Counted from the stretch's first letter, positions 1-8,364 are shown. The stretch is DNA of 37,664 bases from Deltaproteobacteria bacterium (GCA_020848745.1 JADLHM010000005.1:1-37664), one strand, 5' to 3'. Program-made: numbers and translations. The notes: generated by a model from the sequence alone, not told the origin.

Positions 1-1
1 G

Positions 2-472
2 CCGGACGGCGAGATCGACGTGGCGACCGACGAGGAGGGCACGACGACGAGCTTCTTCTCGTGCCAGGTGGACGACGTGTCGCTCTTCGGCGACGTCACC
101 GTCGGCGCGGCGTCGTTGACCTTCGGCTTCTTCGAGGCCGACACGGCGAGCGACGAGGACTTCATCGCCGACTACGACGGCGAACTCGCGCTCGGCGGGG
201 GGAGCGGCGGCCGTTTTCTCGCCGGCTCGGTCGACGTCGCGAGCGAGTCCGCGAACAGCTTCACCATGACCCTCGCGAACGTGGTGGTGGCGACCGGCGT
301 GCTCACGGGCGGAAGCGCCGCGGTGGATCTCACGGAGAGCGACATCGCCGACACCTTCACGCGGCTCGACATCACGTTCGACGGCTCCGGCACCGCGAAC
401 GTGGTGGCGACCCAGGCGAACGGCGGGACGCGGAACTTTCGGCTCGACATCGCGACCGGCGCCGTGTCGTAG
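2..472 (+). CDS. hypothetical secreted-type protein, 3' end only
   Basis: The reading frame is open from the first bases of the window (codons in phase from position 2) to a TAG at 470-472, so this is the C-terminal ~156 residues of a gene that starts outside. The visible part is rich in Gly, Thr, Ser, Ala, Val and Asp, has almost no Lys and one Cys, and alternates short hydrophobic strands with polar turns. This is typical of a beta-rich exported or surface protein. I see no membrane segment, lipobox or catalytic motif. A short GC hairpin follows the stop. Function is not recognised; the coding call rests on phase and strong GC3 bias. Confidence 0.6.
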   Translation, partial: PDGEIDVATDEEGTTTSFFSCQVDDVSLFGDVTVGAASLTFGFFEADTASDEDFIADYDGELALGGGSGGRFLAGSVDVASESANSFTMTLANVVVATGVLTGGSAAVDLTESDIADTFTRLDITFDGSGTANVVATQANGGTRNFRLDIATGAVS

Positions 473-476
473 GCGG

Positions 477-542
477 GCCCCCGTGGGGCTGGCGGTGCCG
501 GCGGCTCGTGGGACGGGACGTCGCGCGGACCGCGCGGGTCCG
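477..542. terminator. two short GC hairpins after the first gene
   Basis: Four bases after the stop at 472 lies GCCCC-CGT-GGGGC (477-489). A second hairpin, CGGACC-GCGCG-GGTCCG, lies at 526-542. Neither has a T-tract. They could end the upstream transcript, but in DNA this GC-rich short hairpins arise easily by chance. Confidence 0.3.
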
Positions 543-569
543 GGCGATGGATCTATAGGGTCGTCGCGC

Positions 570-598
570 TTGTCGGATCGCGAGCGGTCGACTACGTC
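570..598 (+). promoter_or_regulatory. putative sigma70-type promoter for the methyltransferase-oxygenase pair
   Basis: TTGTCG at 570-575, a 17-nt spacer and TACGTC at 593-598, followed by 11 nt to the ATG at 610. No Shine-Dalgarno is visible in that gap, so the mRNA would have an extremely short leader. The -10 lacks the final T. Confidence 0.4.
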
Positions 599-609
599 AG
601 GCGTGTTCG

Positions 610-1707
610 ATGCGTCGCAGGCTTCTCGATCTCATCGTCTGTCCGCGATGTCATTGCGCGCTGGATCTCCGCGCGTACACCTCGGATGGACGCGGGAGCG
701 CCGAGGAGGAGGTGCTGGACGGGCTGTTGCGATGCGGGAGTTGCTCTGGGGAGTTCCCCGTCATCGGCGGCGTCCCGCGGCTCCTGGAGCCGAGGCTGTT
801 GCGGCGCATGGCTCCGCGCTATCCCGAGTACTTTCGAGCGCATCCGCGGCTGCTCGGCGACGATGACGGCGACGAGCACGTGCTTGCCGATACCCTCGAG
901 AGCTTCACCCGGCAGCGTCTCGATCTTCCACCGCCGGGTCCGGCCCTGGTCGCGCAGTGGCATCGAAACTTCCGCCGCTACGTCGATGGCACGATCGGCG
1001 AGGGCGCGCTGCGGGGCAAGCTGGTGCTGGACGTCGGCTGCGGCTTCGGCCGCCACATGTACGTGGCGGGCCTCGAGGGCGCCGAGGTGGTCGGTGTCGA
1101 TCTGTCGGGGGGCGTCGATCGTGCGTACGCCGTGAATCGGCGGCGGACGCGTTGTCACGTCGTGCAGGCGAACGTCCTCGATCGCCCGTTTCGTGATGGC
1201 GTGTTCGACGTCGTGTGGTCGTTCGGTGTGCTGCATCACATGCCCGACCCCGCCGCGGGCTTCCGCGCGATCGTGCCGTTCGCCCGGCCGGACGGGGGCA
1301 CGGTCGTCGTCTGGGTCTACGGGTACGCCGGCATGACGTGGAGCTATCGGTTGTCGCACATGCGCGCGTTGCACCGGGTGACGCGCCGGTGGTCCGGTCC
1401 GGCGCGCGCCCGCGCGTCGACGGTGGTCGCCGCGATCCTCTCGGCGCTCTACTGGGAGCCGCTCGGGGCGATGCGGCGAGCGGGTCTCGGCGGCATCGTG
1501 CGCCGCATGCCGCTCACGGACTACATCGATCACCCGTGGCGCACCCGGATCGCTGGCGTACACGATCGGCTCTCGACGCCGATCACCCACTTCCACGACC
1601 TGCGCGAGCTGAGCGACTGGTGCCGCGCGGCCGGGCTCCAGTACATCTGCGTCAACGACACCGAGCGGCGCGGGTGGCACGCCTCCGGGCGTCGTGCCGG
1701 CGCGTGA
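610..1707 (+). CDS. Trm112-like zinc ribbon + class I SAM-dependent methyltransferase
   Basis: A 365-aa protein that probably methylates a small molecule or glycan/lipid substrate using SAM. Residues 1-60 form a Trm112-like ribbon with C11-x2-C14-x-C16 and C42-x2-C45, ending in a 'FPVIGGVPRL' stretch typical of such N-termini. The Rossmann methyltransferase follows, with motif I LDVGCGFG (about 140-147), an acidic residue closing beta2 (VVGVDLS), and a post-motif 'SFGVLHHMPDP' loop typical of Methyltransf_11/25. The C-terminal ~150 residues are a lid without a recognised domain. The ATG at 610 starts just before the ribbon. The stop overlaps the next gene's GTG (GTGA), so the two are probably co-translated. 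The substrate cannot be read from the sequence. Confidence 0.85.
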   Translation: MRRRLLDLIVCPRCHCALDLRAYTSDGRGSAEEEVLDGLLRCGSCSGEFPVIGGVPRLLEPRLLRRMAPRYPEYFRAHPRLLGDDDGDEHVLADTLESFTRQRLDLPPPGPALVAQWHRNFRRYVDGTIGEGALRGKLVLDVGCGFGRHMYVAGLEGAEVVGVDLSGGVDRAYAVNRRRTRCHVVQANVLDRPFRDGVFDVVWSFGVLHHMPDPAAGFRAIVPFARPDGGTVVVWVYGYAGMTWSYRLSHMRALHRVTRRWSGPARARASTVVAAILSALYWEPLGAMRRAGLGGIVRRMPLTDYIDHPWRTRIAGVHDRLSTPITHFHDLRELSDWCRAAGLQYICVNDTERRGWHASGRRAGA

Positions 1708-2531
1708 CGGCCACGGCGCACCTGCTCGCGGGCGTCCACCGCGCGGCCGTGACACGAGAGCCCTTCGCGCATCTCGCCCGCGGCGGAGCCGTCGACCCGG
1801 GCGTGTACGAGGCGCTGTCGGCGAGCTTTCCGCCGCTCGAGAGCTTCCTCGCGCCGCGCGAGGTCGGCGGGTCGAACCGGGCCGTGCGCAGGAATGCGGT
1901 GCGGGTTGCGGCGGATCCAGGCACGCCACCGGTCTGGCGCGAGTTCTTCGCGCACCACACCTCGGCGGACTATTGGCGCGACGTCGTGCGACTGTTCGCC
2001 GGGCACTTCCGACGCGCGTTTCCCGACCTGGAGGCGCGGATCGGCCGGCCGTACGAGCAGTGGCGCATCGCGCCGCGCGGCGCCGACCCGGACGCCGACG
2101 TGCGCCTCGACTGCCAGTTCGTCGTGAACACCCCGGTCACGGTGCGGAGCAGCGTCAAGACCGCGCACGTCGACAAGGGCGACAAGATCTTCTCGGCGCT
2201 CTTCTACGTGCCCGACCCGCGCGAGACGGGAGCCGGCGGCGACCTCGAGCTCTACGCGTGGCGCCGCGCGCCGCGGTTCGTGAAGCACCGCGTCCTCGCC
2301 CGGGACGTCGCGGTCGTGAGGACGGTGCCGTACGCCGCCAACACCTGCGTCGCGTTCGTGAACTCGCCGCGGTCCGTGCACGGCGTGACGCCGCGTGACG
2401 CCACCGACGTGCCGCGCCGCTATGTGAACCTCATCGCCGAGGTGCGGGTGCGGGCGTTCAGGCCGCAGCAGGTCGGCCGCGTGGTCCGCCGGTGGTACGG
2501 GGTCGCGACCGGCGGCGAGGACGACGCGTAG
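1704..2531 (+). CDS. 2-oxoglutarate/Fe(II)-dependent oxygenase
   Basis: A 275-aa enzyme of the 2OG-Fe(II) oxygenase (prolyl-4-hydroxylase-like, cupin fold) class, which couples oxidative decarboxylation of 2-oxoglutarate to hydroxylation of a substrate. The iron triad is visible as H155-V-D157 and H226, and R239 in 'RRYVNL' sits where the 2OG C5-carboxylate anchor is expected. The first ~90 residues carry 'VYEALSASFPPLE' and 'WREFFAHHTS' stretches often seen in this subfamily. The GTG start lies inside the methyltransferase stop (GTGA), and an earlier start would run through that gene. Pairing with a methyltransferase suggests sequential tailoring of one substrate, such as hydroxylation with O-methylation. 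That link is inference. Confidence 0.85.
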   Translation: MTATAHLLAGVHRAAVTREPFAHLARGGAVDPGVYEALSASFPPLESFLAPREVGGSNRAVRRNAVRVAADPGTPPVWREFFAHHTSADYWRDVVRLFAGHFRRAFPDLEARIGRPYEQWRIAPRGADPDADVRLDCQFVVNTPVTVRSSVKTAHVDKGDKIFSALFYVPDPRETGAGGDLELYAWRRAPRFVKHRVLARDVAVVRTVPYAANTCVAFVNSPRSVHGVTPRDATDVPRRYVNLIAEVRVRAFRPQQVGRVVRRWYGVATGGEDDA

Positions 2532-2619
2532 GGACGCGCGGCTGACGACCCGCATTCCGGTCGTTGCGAGCCCGCACTTCGCACCAGGTCCCTGGCGCGC
2601 GCTTGACGCTCTCGCGACG

Positions 2620-2648
2620 TGGACCCGGTGAGAAATGCGGGCTAGAGC
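2620..2648 (+). promoter_or_regulatory. putative promoter of the SDR operon, leaderless geometry
   Basis: TGGACC at 2620-2625, 17-nt spacer, TAGAGC at 2643-2648, then only 8 nt to the ATG at 2657. Transcription would begin at or a few bases before the start codon. The same TGGACC-N17-TAG core recurs at 15672-15700. Confidence 0.5.
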
Positions 2649-2656
2649 CTTCGGCC

Positions 2657-3436
2657 ATGATCCTTTCCGGCAAGACGGTGATCGTGACGGGCGTCGGCGC
2701 CGGGCTCGGGCGCGAATGCGTGGCCAAGGCTCTCGTCCAAGGGGCGAACGTGGTGATGGCGGCGCGGACGCAGGCGAACCTCGACGCCGCGGTCGGCGCG
2801 CTCGATCCTTCGGGGCGACGCCTCGCGGCGCGCGCCACCGACATCAACGACGCGGAGGCGTGCGCGGCGTTGGTGGGGCTCGCGCGGGAACGCTTCGGGG
2901 GCGTCGATGCGCTCGTACAGGTGGCGGCCTTCGAGCACGCGTGGGGCGGGCTCTTCGCGACCGACTTCGCGTCCTGGCGACAGGCCTTCGAGACCAACGT
3001 GATCGGAGCGTTGACGGTCGTACGGGCGGCGGCCGGCGCGATGAAGGAGCGCGGCGGCGGCTCGGTGGTCCTGATCGGGTCGCAGTCGATGTTCAAGCCG
3101 TCGCTCCCGCAGGCCGGCTATGCGGCGTCGAAGGGGGCGCTCCTCTCGGCGATGTACTACCTCGCCGACGAGCTCGGCCCCGACGCGATCCGCTGCAACA
3201 TGGTGGTGCCGTCGTGGATGTGGGGGCCGCCGGTCGAGATGTTCGTGAAGGGGCGGGCGAAGCAGCAGAAGATCACCGCGGAGGAGGCGCTTCGCGGGAT
3301 CGTCGGCGGCTTCCCGCTCAGGCGCATGACCGAGGACGGCGAGGTCGCGGACGTGGTGGCGTTTTTCGCGTCGGATCTCTCCAAGGCGGTGACCGGCCAA
3401 TACTTGCTGGTCAACGCCGGGGAGATGTCGAAATGA
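2657..3436 (+). CDS. SDR family NAD(P)-dependent oxidoreductase
   Basis: A 259-aa classical short-chain dehydrogenase/reductase. The cofactor loop TGVGAGLG is at residues 11-18, an acidic 'TDIND' stretch sits near 65, and the catalytic set is S142 (or S144) with Y155-x3-K159. 'AARTQANL' after beta2, with Arg and no acidic residue at the strand end, leans to NADP(H), but this is weak. The ATG at 2657 is chosen because it directly precedes the Rossmann fold and follows a well-placed promoter; in-frame upstream codons give an unconserved extension. Its stop overlaps the next gene (ATGA). With the downstream NAD(P)-binding enzyme it looks like a two-step oxidoreductase unit acting on an unknown hydroxy or keto compound. 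Confidence 0.88.
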   Translation: MILSGKTVIVTGVGAGLGRECVAKALVQGANVVMAARTQANLDAAVGALDPSGRRLAARATDINDAEACAALVGLARERFGGVDALVQVAAFEHAWGGLFATDFASWRQAFETNVIGALTVVRAAAGAMKERGGGSVVLIGSQSMFKPSLPQAGYAASKGALLSAMYYLADELGPDAIRCNMVVPSWMWGPPVEMFVKGRAKQQKITAEEALRGIVGGFPLRRMTEDGEVADVVAFFASDLSKAVTGQYLLVNAGEMSK

Positions 3437-4524
3437 CCACCCGTGCGGGCGCGAGCAAGAAGAAGGTCGTCGTGTGGGGGACCGGCTTCGTCGGGAAGCT
3501 CGTGATCCCGGAGATCGTGAAGCATCCGGGGTTCGAGCTTGTCGGTGTGGGCGTCAGCCACCCGGAGAAGGTCGGAAAGGACGTCGGCGCGATCTGCGGC
3601 ATCGATCCCATCGGTCTCGCGGCCACGGACGACGTCGCGCAGCTCCTCGCGACCGACCCCGACGCGCTCGTCCACTACGGACCGACCGCCGCCTACGCGC
3701 GCGACAACATCCGGCTCATCAAACAGTTCCTGCTCGCCGGCATCGACGTCTGCTCGACCGCGATGACGCCGTGGGTCTGGCCGGCGATGACGAAGAACCC
3801 GCCGCAATGGATCGCGCCGATCACCGAGGCGTGCGAACGGGGAGGGGCGTCGTGCTTCACGACCGGCATCGATCCCGGGTTCGCGAACGACCTCTTCCCG
3901 CTGACCCTCATGGGCCTCTGCGGCGAGGTCCGCGTCGTGCGCGCCCTCGAGATCCTCGACTACAGCAACTACGAAGGCGACTACGAGATCGAGATGGGGA
4001 TCGGGAAGCCGGCGGACTTCCAGGCCCTCCTCGAGAATCCCGACATCCTCGCCATGTCGTGGGGCGCGACGGTGCCGATGATCGCGCACGCCGCCGGCAT
4101 CGAGCTCGACGCGATCACCACCACCTGGGACAAGTGGGTGACGCCGAAGGCGATCACGACGGTGAAGGGCACCATCGCTCCCGGCGAGGTGGCGGCCATC
4201 CACTTCACCATCAACGGCGTGTACCGGGGGACGACCCGGATCCAGCTCGAGCACGTGAACCGGGTCGGGCAGGACGCCGCGCCCGACTGGCCGCGCGGCG
4301 GCCGGAACGACGTGTATCGGGTCGAGATCGAGGGTTCGCCGTCGATCACTCAGGAGACCGCGTTCCGCTTCACCGACGGCAGCGGGCGCGACGCTTCGAC
4401 GGCCGGCTGCCTCGCGACGGGCCTGCGCGCGCTGAACGCCGTGCCCTACGTGAACGAGCTGCCCGCGGGCTGGGTGACCGCGCTCGACCTGCCGCTCATC
4501 CCGGGGAGGGGCACGATCCGGTAG
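3433..4524 (+). CDS. dihydrodipicolinate reductase-like NAD(P)-binding protein
   Basis: A 363-aa protein with an N-terminal Rossmann motif (VVVWGTGFVGK, from about residue 12) followed by 'FELVGVGVSHPEKVGKDVG', as in DapB-like and 2,4-diaminopentanoate-dehydrogenase-like enzymes. The family shares DapB's N-terminal fold but is not DapB: the protein is about 100 residues longer and lacks the DapB substrate motif. Many homologues lie beside lipid or aromatic degradation genes. The start overlaps the SDR stop (ATGA), indicating a coupled pair. A role in reducing or oxidising an oxo or imino intermediate made by the SDR is inference. The family call is sound; the reaction is unknown. Confidence 0.75.
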   Translation: MTTRAGASKKKVVVWGTGFVGKLVIPEIVKHPGFELVGVGVSHPEKVGKDVGAICGIDPIGLAATDDVAQLLATDPDALVHYGPTAAYARDNIRLIKQFLLAGIDVCSTAMTPWVWPAMTKNPPQWIAPITEACERGGASCFTTGIDPGFANDLFPLTLMGLCGEVRVVRALEILDYSNYEGDYEIEMGIGKPADFQALLENPDILAMSWGATVPMIAHAAGIELDAITTTWDKWVTPKAITTVKGTIAPGEVAAIHFTINGVYRGTTRIQLEHVNRVGQDAAPDWPRGGRNDVYRVEIEGSPSITQETAFRFTDGSGRDASTAGCLATGLRALNAVPYVNELPAGWVTALDLPLIPGRGTIR

Positions 4525-4546
4525 CCCAGCGGGCGGAGCGCGCGAC

Positions 4547-4576
4547 TTGCTTTCGACGGCGACGCGCGTCCATGCT
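4547..4576 (+). promoter_or_regulatory. weak putative promoter of the two-component pair
   Basis: TTGCTT at 4547-4552, 18-nt spacer, CATGCT at 4571-4576, then 8 nt to the ATG at 4585. There is no Shine-Dalgarno in the gap. The -10 keeps only the A at position 2 and T at position 6, so the call rests mainly on geometry shared with better examples in the window. Confidence 0.3.
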
Positions 4577-4584
4577 GCTGGCGA

Positions 4585-4905
4585 ATGCCGACGTCCGACC
4601 AGGAGAAGCCGTCCCCGCAGCCGGGAGACGCGGCGCGATCCGAGGCGGGCGCCGGTCCGAGCCGTCCGGAGGGGAGCCTGGACGCGGACGTGCAGCGTGC
4701 GCTCGCGGCCGAGCTGCGCTGGCTGACCCACGAGATCAGCCAACCCCTGGCGGCGATCGTGAGCTACGTCCGGGGCGCGCAGATGCGCCTCGACGCCCAC
4801 AGCCTGCAGGAAGCGGATCTCGCCCACGTACTGGAAGCGATCGCGACGCAGGCGCAGCGTGCGGTCGCGATCGTCCGCGGGGCCGATCGGCAACGGGGGT
4901 CATGA
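4585..4905 (+). CDS. HisKA (DHp)-only histidine kinase fragment lacking an ATPase domain
   Basis: A 106-aa protein. Residues 1-32 are a polar, Pro/Glu-rich tail. Residues ~36-105 match the FixL/DctB-type dimerisation and phosphoacceptor hairpin: an H-box 'THEISQPLAAI' with H49, then 'YVRGAQMRL', then a second helix 'IATQAQRAVAIVRG'. The gene stops exactly where the linker to an HATPase_c domain should begin, and no N, G1, F or G2 box follows in any frame. It has no sensor domain or membrane segment, so it is cytosolic. The downstream FixJ-type gene overlaps by ATGA. It could be a phosphotransfer protein (Spo0B-like logic), a dimerisation adaptor fed by another kinase, or a decaying kinase. 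The open frame and coupling favour a functional short protein. Confidence 0.75.
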   Translation: MPTSDQEKPSPQPGDAARSEAGAGPSRPEGSLDADVQRALAAELRWLTHEISQPLAAIVSYVRGAQMRLDAHSLQEADLAHVLEAIATQAQRAVAIVRGADRQRGS

Positions 4906-5546
4906 TGAGCCGAGGAACGATTCACGTCGTCGACGACGACACCGCCGTGTTGCGCGGCCTGCGCTGGTTCTTCGAGTCCGCCGGGCTCGTCGTCGAAAGC
5001 TACGCGAACGCGGAGGACTTCGCGTCGCGCTATCAGCGGGCGACCGCGCCGGAGTGCCTGGTGCTCGATCTCTGCATGCCCGGCCTGTCGGGCCTCGCGC
5101 TGCACCGGACCTTTCACGAGCGGGGCTGGACGCTGCCGGTCATCTATCTCACCGGCCATGGCAAGGTCCCCGATGCGGTCGCCGCGTTGAAGCAGGGAGC
5201 TTTCGATTTCGTCGAGAAGCCCTGCGCCGACGATGCGATGCTGGCGCGGGTGCGGGCCGCGCTGGCGGAGGACGTCCGGCGGCGGGCGCACTCGGAGGAG
5301 ATGGCGCAGCTGGCGGCGCGGATCGCGAGCCTGACGACGCGCGAGCACCAGGTGGCGATGCGGGTGGCCGCGGGCCTACCCAACAAGCTGATCGCCGCCG
5401 AGCTCGGCATCAGTCCGCGAACCGTCGAGGTCTACCGCGCGAAGGCGATGAGCAAGACCGGCTCGCGGTCGACGGCCGAGCTGGTGCAGCTGGTGATGCG
5501 CGAGCGCGGGTTCGAGGGCACGCGCGGTACGCCGGGCTCGCCGTAG
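4902..5546 (+). CDS. FixJ/TodT-type response regulator (REC + LuxR HTH)
   Basis: A 214-aa transcription regulator. The receiver domain (about 7-125) has the acidic pocket D11-D12-D13, phosphoacceptor D56 in 'VLDLCMPG', Thr in 'YLTGH' and Lys in 'VEKPC'. A charged linker leads to a LuxR/GerE helix-turn-helix: 'LTTREHQVAMRVAAG', then 'AELGISPRTVEVYRAKAM'. This is the standard FixJ layout and length. ATG at 4902 overlaps the previous stop, and a second ATG at 4905 follows directly. It should bind DNA as a dimer when phosphorylated. The coupled partner lacks an ATPase domain, so phosphate must come from elsewhere or the regulator works unphosphorylated. Its target promoter is unknown; the nearest downstream unit is the DUF3604 gene. 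Confidence 0.9.
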   Translation: MMSRGTIHVVDDDTAVLRGLRWFFESAGLVVESYANAEDFASRYQRATAPECLVLDLCMPGLSGLALHRTFHERGWTLPVIYLTGHGKVPDAVAALKQGAFDFVEKPCADDAMLARVRAALAEDVRRRAHSEEMAQLAARIASLTTREHQVAMRVAAGLPNKLIAAELGISPRTVEVYRAKAMSKTGSRSTAELVQLVMRERGFEGTRGTPGSP

Positions 5547-5597
5547 CGCGCGGCCGGCGCGGCGCAGCAGACGGAAGGATCCGCGCGGGAAAATCAC

Positions 5598-5627
5598 CTG
5601 ACAAGCGCATCGAGCCCGTGGTAAGGC
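5598..5627 (+). promoter_or_regulatory. putative promoter upstream of the DUF3604 gene
   Basis: CTGACA at 5598-5603, 18-nt spacer, TAAGGC at 5622-5627. The start codon at 5667 is 39 nt further on and has its own AGGAGG, so this would be an ordinary leadered mRNA. Confidence 0.35.
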
Positions 5628-5666
5628 TCGCGGAGCCCATCTCACGCCGCCCAGGAGGCCTCCCTC

Positions 5667-8327
5667 GTGCAACGCCTTCGCCGCTCGATGCTTTCGTCGT
5701 CGCCCGCGCTCGTCCTGACGGCGCTGGTGGCTACCGCCGGCGCCACGCCCTCGCCGTCGCTCGACGCGTACTCGCTCTTCGCGCTCGAGACGATGCACGT
5801 GCGGAACTTGCGGGCCGGGGACGGTGACCTCGGGGTGAACCAGGGCGCGTTCACGGCCCGGGGGAGCTTCTCGGCGCCGACGGCCCAGGTGGTCGCGGCC
5901 TCCGCCGACGTCGTGGCGACCGGCGACTGCAATGGCATCTACGCGACCTCGGTCGCCTCGTCCGGACCCGACTGCCCGGCCGCGGGCGCGGCGCCGCAGC
6001 CGATCGTCGCGGACGTACCGACGGCGTGCGGCTACCCCGCGACCTTCCCGGCGTGCGACGCGGCCGCGGGCGTCACGGTGCGCGCCGGTCGGACGGTGCT
6101 TCCGCCCGGGGTCTACGGCGACGTCGCCGTGAAGAGCTCGGGGGCTCCCGCGACCCTCGAGCTCGTCGGGGGGAGCTACGTCTTCTGCAGCCTTCGGATC
6201 GGCCGCCACGGCGAGGTCCGCTTTCGCGGCGCGGCGCAGCTGCACGTAGCGGGCGCACTGAAGCTCGGGGTCGGCGCGGCCCTGGCCCCGGCCGACGGGA
6301 TGGCGGCGCCCCTCACGGGCCGCGTCTACGTCCAGGGCAAGAGCATCACGCTCGATCGCGAGGCGCGGCTGGCGGCGGCGCTCTGCGCCCCGACGGCCAA
6401 GCTCAAGGCGAACCGCAGCCGCGTCGAGGGGGCGGCGGTGGCCCGGGAGGTGCGCGCCGCCGGCGCGACCGTGCTCCGCCCCTACGAGGAGCCGCGCGCG
6501 GCGTGCGCCGACCACGACCCGCTCCGCAACCTCTACTTCGGCGATCTCCACGTGCACACGGCGCTTTCGTTCGATGCGCAGGCCTTCGACGTGCGGACGA
6601 CACCGGCGGAAGCCTACGGGTTCGCCCAGGGCGCGCCGGTCGCGCTCCCGCCGCTCGACGTGAACGGTGTCGGTACGCGCACGGTTCAGCTGGAACGGCC
6701 GCTCGACTTCGCGGCCGTCACCGACCACTCGGAATTCCTCGGCGAGGTCGAGGAGTGCACGACGCCGGGTGCCCCCAACTACGACGCGCCGTCGTGTCAG
6801 GTGTACCGCGGCGAGACCTTCAACGCCGTCCGCTTCATTGCGCTGCCGCTCGCGAGCCTCGAGCCGGAGCGTTTCGCCGACATCTGCGCACCGAACGGCC
6901 AGGAATGCGCGATCCAGGGCGCGCAGGTGTGGCAGAGCGTGCAACAGGCCGCCGACCAGGCCTACGACCGCACGGCGGCCTGCGGCTTCACGAGCTTCGT
7001 CGGGTACGAGTACACCAGCGCGCGCGCCACGAGCACCCGCCACCGGAACGTCATCTTCCGGAACGACCGCGTATCGTATCCGACGACGTACTTCGAGGAG
7101 CAGTCGCCGCAGGGCCTCTGGAGCCAGCTCGAGGCCGGATGCCGCGACGCCGCGAGCGGCTGCGACGTCCTCGCCATTCCGCACAACCCGAACGAGAGCA
7201 ACGGCAACATGTTCGCGGTCGAGTATCCGGGGGCCCGTTCGGTCGCGGCCGAGCGGACGCAGGCCGCCGCCCGGGGCGCGATGGAGCCGCTCGTCGAGAT
7301 CTATCAGCACAAGGGCGACTCGGAGTGCATGAACGGGCTCTCGGGGGTGATCGGCGCCTCCGACGAGCAGTGCGACTTCGAGAAGGATCCGCGGCCCTTC
7401 CGCGATTGCGGCGACGGTGTCGGAGGGCAGGGCGTCGCCCGCGGCGGCTGCTTCTCGCGCCTCGACTTCGTCCGCAACGTGCTCCTCGCGGGCCTCGCCG
7501 AGGACCAGCGCCTCGGCGTGAACCCGTACCGCCTCGGCATCATCGCGGGCACCGACACGCACAACGGCACGCCGGGGGCCGTCGAGGAGGCGACCTTCCA
7601 GGGCCACCGCGGCACCGACGACGCGACGCCCGCGACCCAGCTCGGAAACGGCGTGCTCACGCCGGGCGGGATCCAATTCAGCCCGGGCGGCATCGTCGGC
7701 GTCTGGGCGGAGGAGAACTCGCGTCCGAGCATCTTCGATGCGCTCCGTCGCCGTGAGGTCTTCGGCACGAGCGGTCCGCGTATCGCCGTCCGCTTCTTCG
7801 GCGGGTGGAACCTGGCGGCCGGCCTCTGCGCGGATCCGGACATGATCGCCGGCGCGTACGCGGCGGGCGTGCCGATGGGCAGCGTGATGGATCCGCCGAC
7901 CGCCGCCGCGCCGTCGTTCCTGGTCGCCGCCGCGCGCGATCCCGGGACGCTCGCGCGCCCGGGGACGCCGCTCCAGCGCGTGCAGGTCGTGAAGGGGTGG
8001 ATCGACGACGCCGGGTGGCACCAGGAGGTCTTCGACGTGGCGGGGGACGCGAACAACGGCGCGACGGTCGACACCGACACGTGCGTCGCGAGCGGTCCGG
8101 GCGACGACGACCTCTGCGCGGTGTGGACGGACCCGTCGTTCGACGCGAGCCGGCACGCCTTCTACTACGTGCGCGTGCTCGAGAACCCGACCTGCCGGTG
8201 GAGCACCGTCACGTGCAACGCGCTCGCGCCGGGCGAGCGGCCGCCGTCGTGCACGGATCCGGACGTCGCCAAGACGGTGCAGGAGCGCGCCTGGAGCTCG
8301 CCGATCTGGTACCGGCCCGGCGCGTGA
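5667..8327 (+). CDS. secreted DUF3604 (PHP-like) protein with N-terminal beta-rich domain
   Basis: An 886-aa exported protein. A GTG start preceded by AGGAGG (5653-5658, 8 nt away) begins a signal peptide with a Leu/Ala core and probable cleavage near 'AGATP'. Residues ~30-275 are repetitive and beta-rich ('LPPGVYGDVAVKSSG', 'LHVAGALKLG'), like parallel-beta cell-surface domains. From about residue 288 comes the DUF3604 domain with PHP-like metal motifs: 'YFGDLHVHTALSFDA', 'AAVTDHSEF', 'AIPHNPNES', 'IAGTDTHNG' and C-terminal 'VFGTSGPRI'. DUF3604 proteins are predicted metal-dependent phosphoesterases or hydrolases; substrates are not established. The protein should act in the periplasm or outside. 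The next two genes follow closely and may be one transcript. Confidence 0.85.
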   Translation: MQRLRRSMLSSSPALVLTALVATAGATPSPSLDAYSLFALETMHVRNLRAGDGDLGVNQGAFTARGSFSAPTAQVVAASADVVATGDCNGIYATSVASSGPDCPAAGAAPQPIVADVPTACGYPATFPACDAAAGVTVRAGRTVLPPGVYGDVAVKSSGAPATLELVGGSYVFCSLRIGRHGEVRFRGAAQLHVAGALKLGVGAALAPADGMAAPLTGRVYVQGKSITLDREARLAAALCAPTAKLKANRSRVEGAAVAREVRAAGATVLRPYEEPRAACADHDPLRNLYFGDLHVHTALSFDAQAFDVRTTPAEAYGFAQGAPVALPPLDVNGVGTRTVQLERPLDFAAVTDHSEFLGEVEECTTPGAPNYDAPSCQVYRGETFNAVRFIALPLASLEPERFADICAPNGQECAIQGAQVWQSVQQAADQAYDRTAACGFTSFVGYEYTSARATSTRHRNVIFRNDRVSYPTTYFEEQSPQGLWSQLEAGCRDAASGCDVLAIPHNPNESNGNMFAVEYPGARSVAAERTQAAARGAMEPLVEIYQHKGDSECMNGLSGVIGASDEQCDFEKDPRPFRDCGDGVGGQGVARGGCFSRLDFVRNVLLAGLAEDQRLGVNPYRLGIIAGTDTHNGTPGAVEEATFQGHRGTDDATPATQLGNGVLTPGGIQFSPGGIVGVWAEENSRPSIFDALRRREVFGTSGPRIAVRFFGGWNLAAGLCADPDMIAGAYAAGVPMGSVMDPPTAAAPSFLVAAARDPGTLARPGTPLQRVQVVKGWIDDAGWHQEVFDVAGDANNGATVDTDTCVASGPGDDDLCAVWTDPSFDASRHAFYYVRVLENPTCRWSTVTCNALAPGERPPSCTDPDVAKTVQERAWSSPIWYRPGA

Positions 8328-8364
8328 CGGCGGGGCCCCGGGGGCGGGCGAGGCGCGGCGGCGC

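Noticed and set aside
2603-2608. TTGACG as the -35 of the SDR promoter
   Set aside because: It is 34 nt from the TAGAGC box; TGGACC at 2620 has the correct 17-nt spacing.
4585-5546. Kinase broken by a frameshift
   Set aside because: No ATPase-domain residues appear in other frames after the stop, and the regulator starts at once. Domain absence fits better than a simple frameshift.
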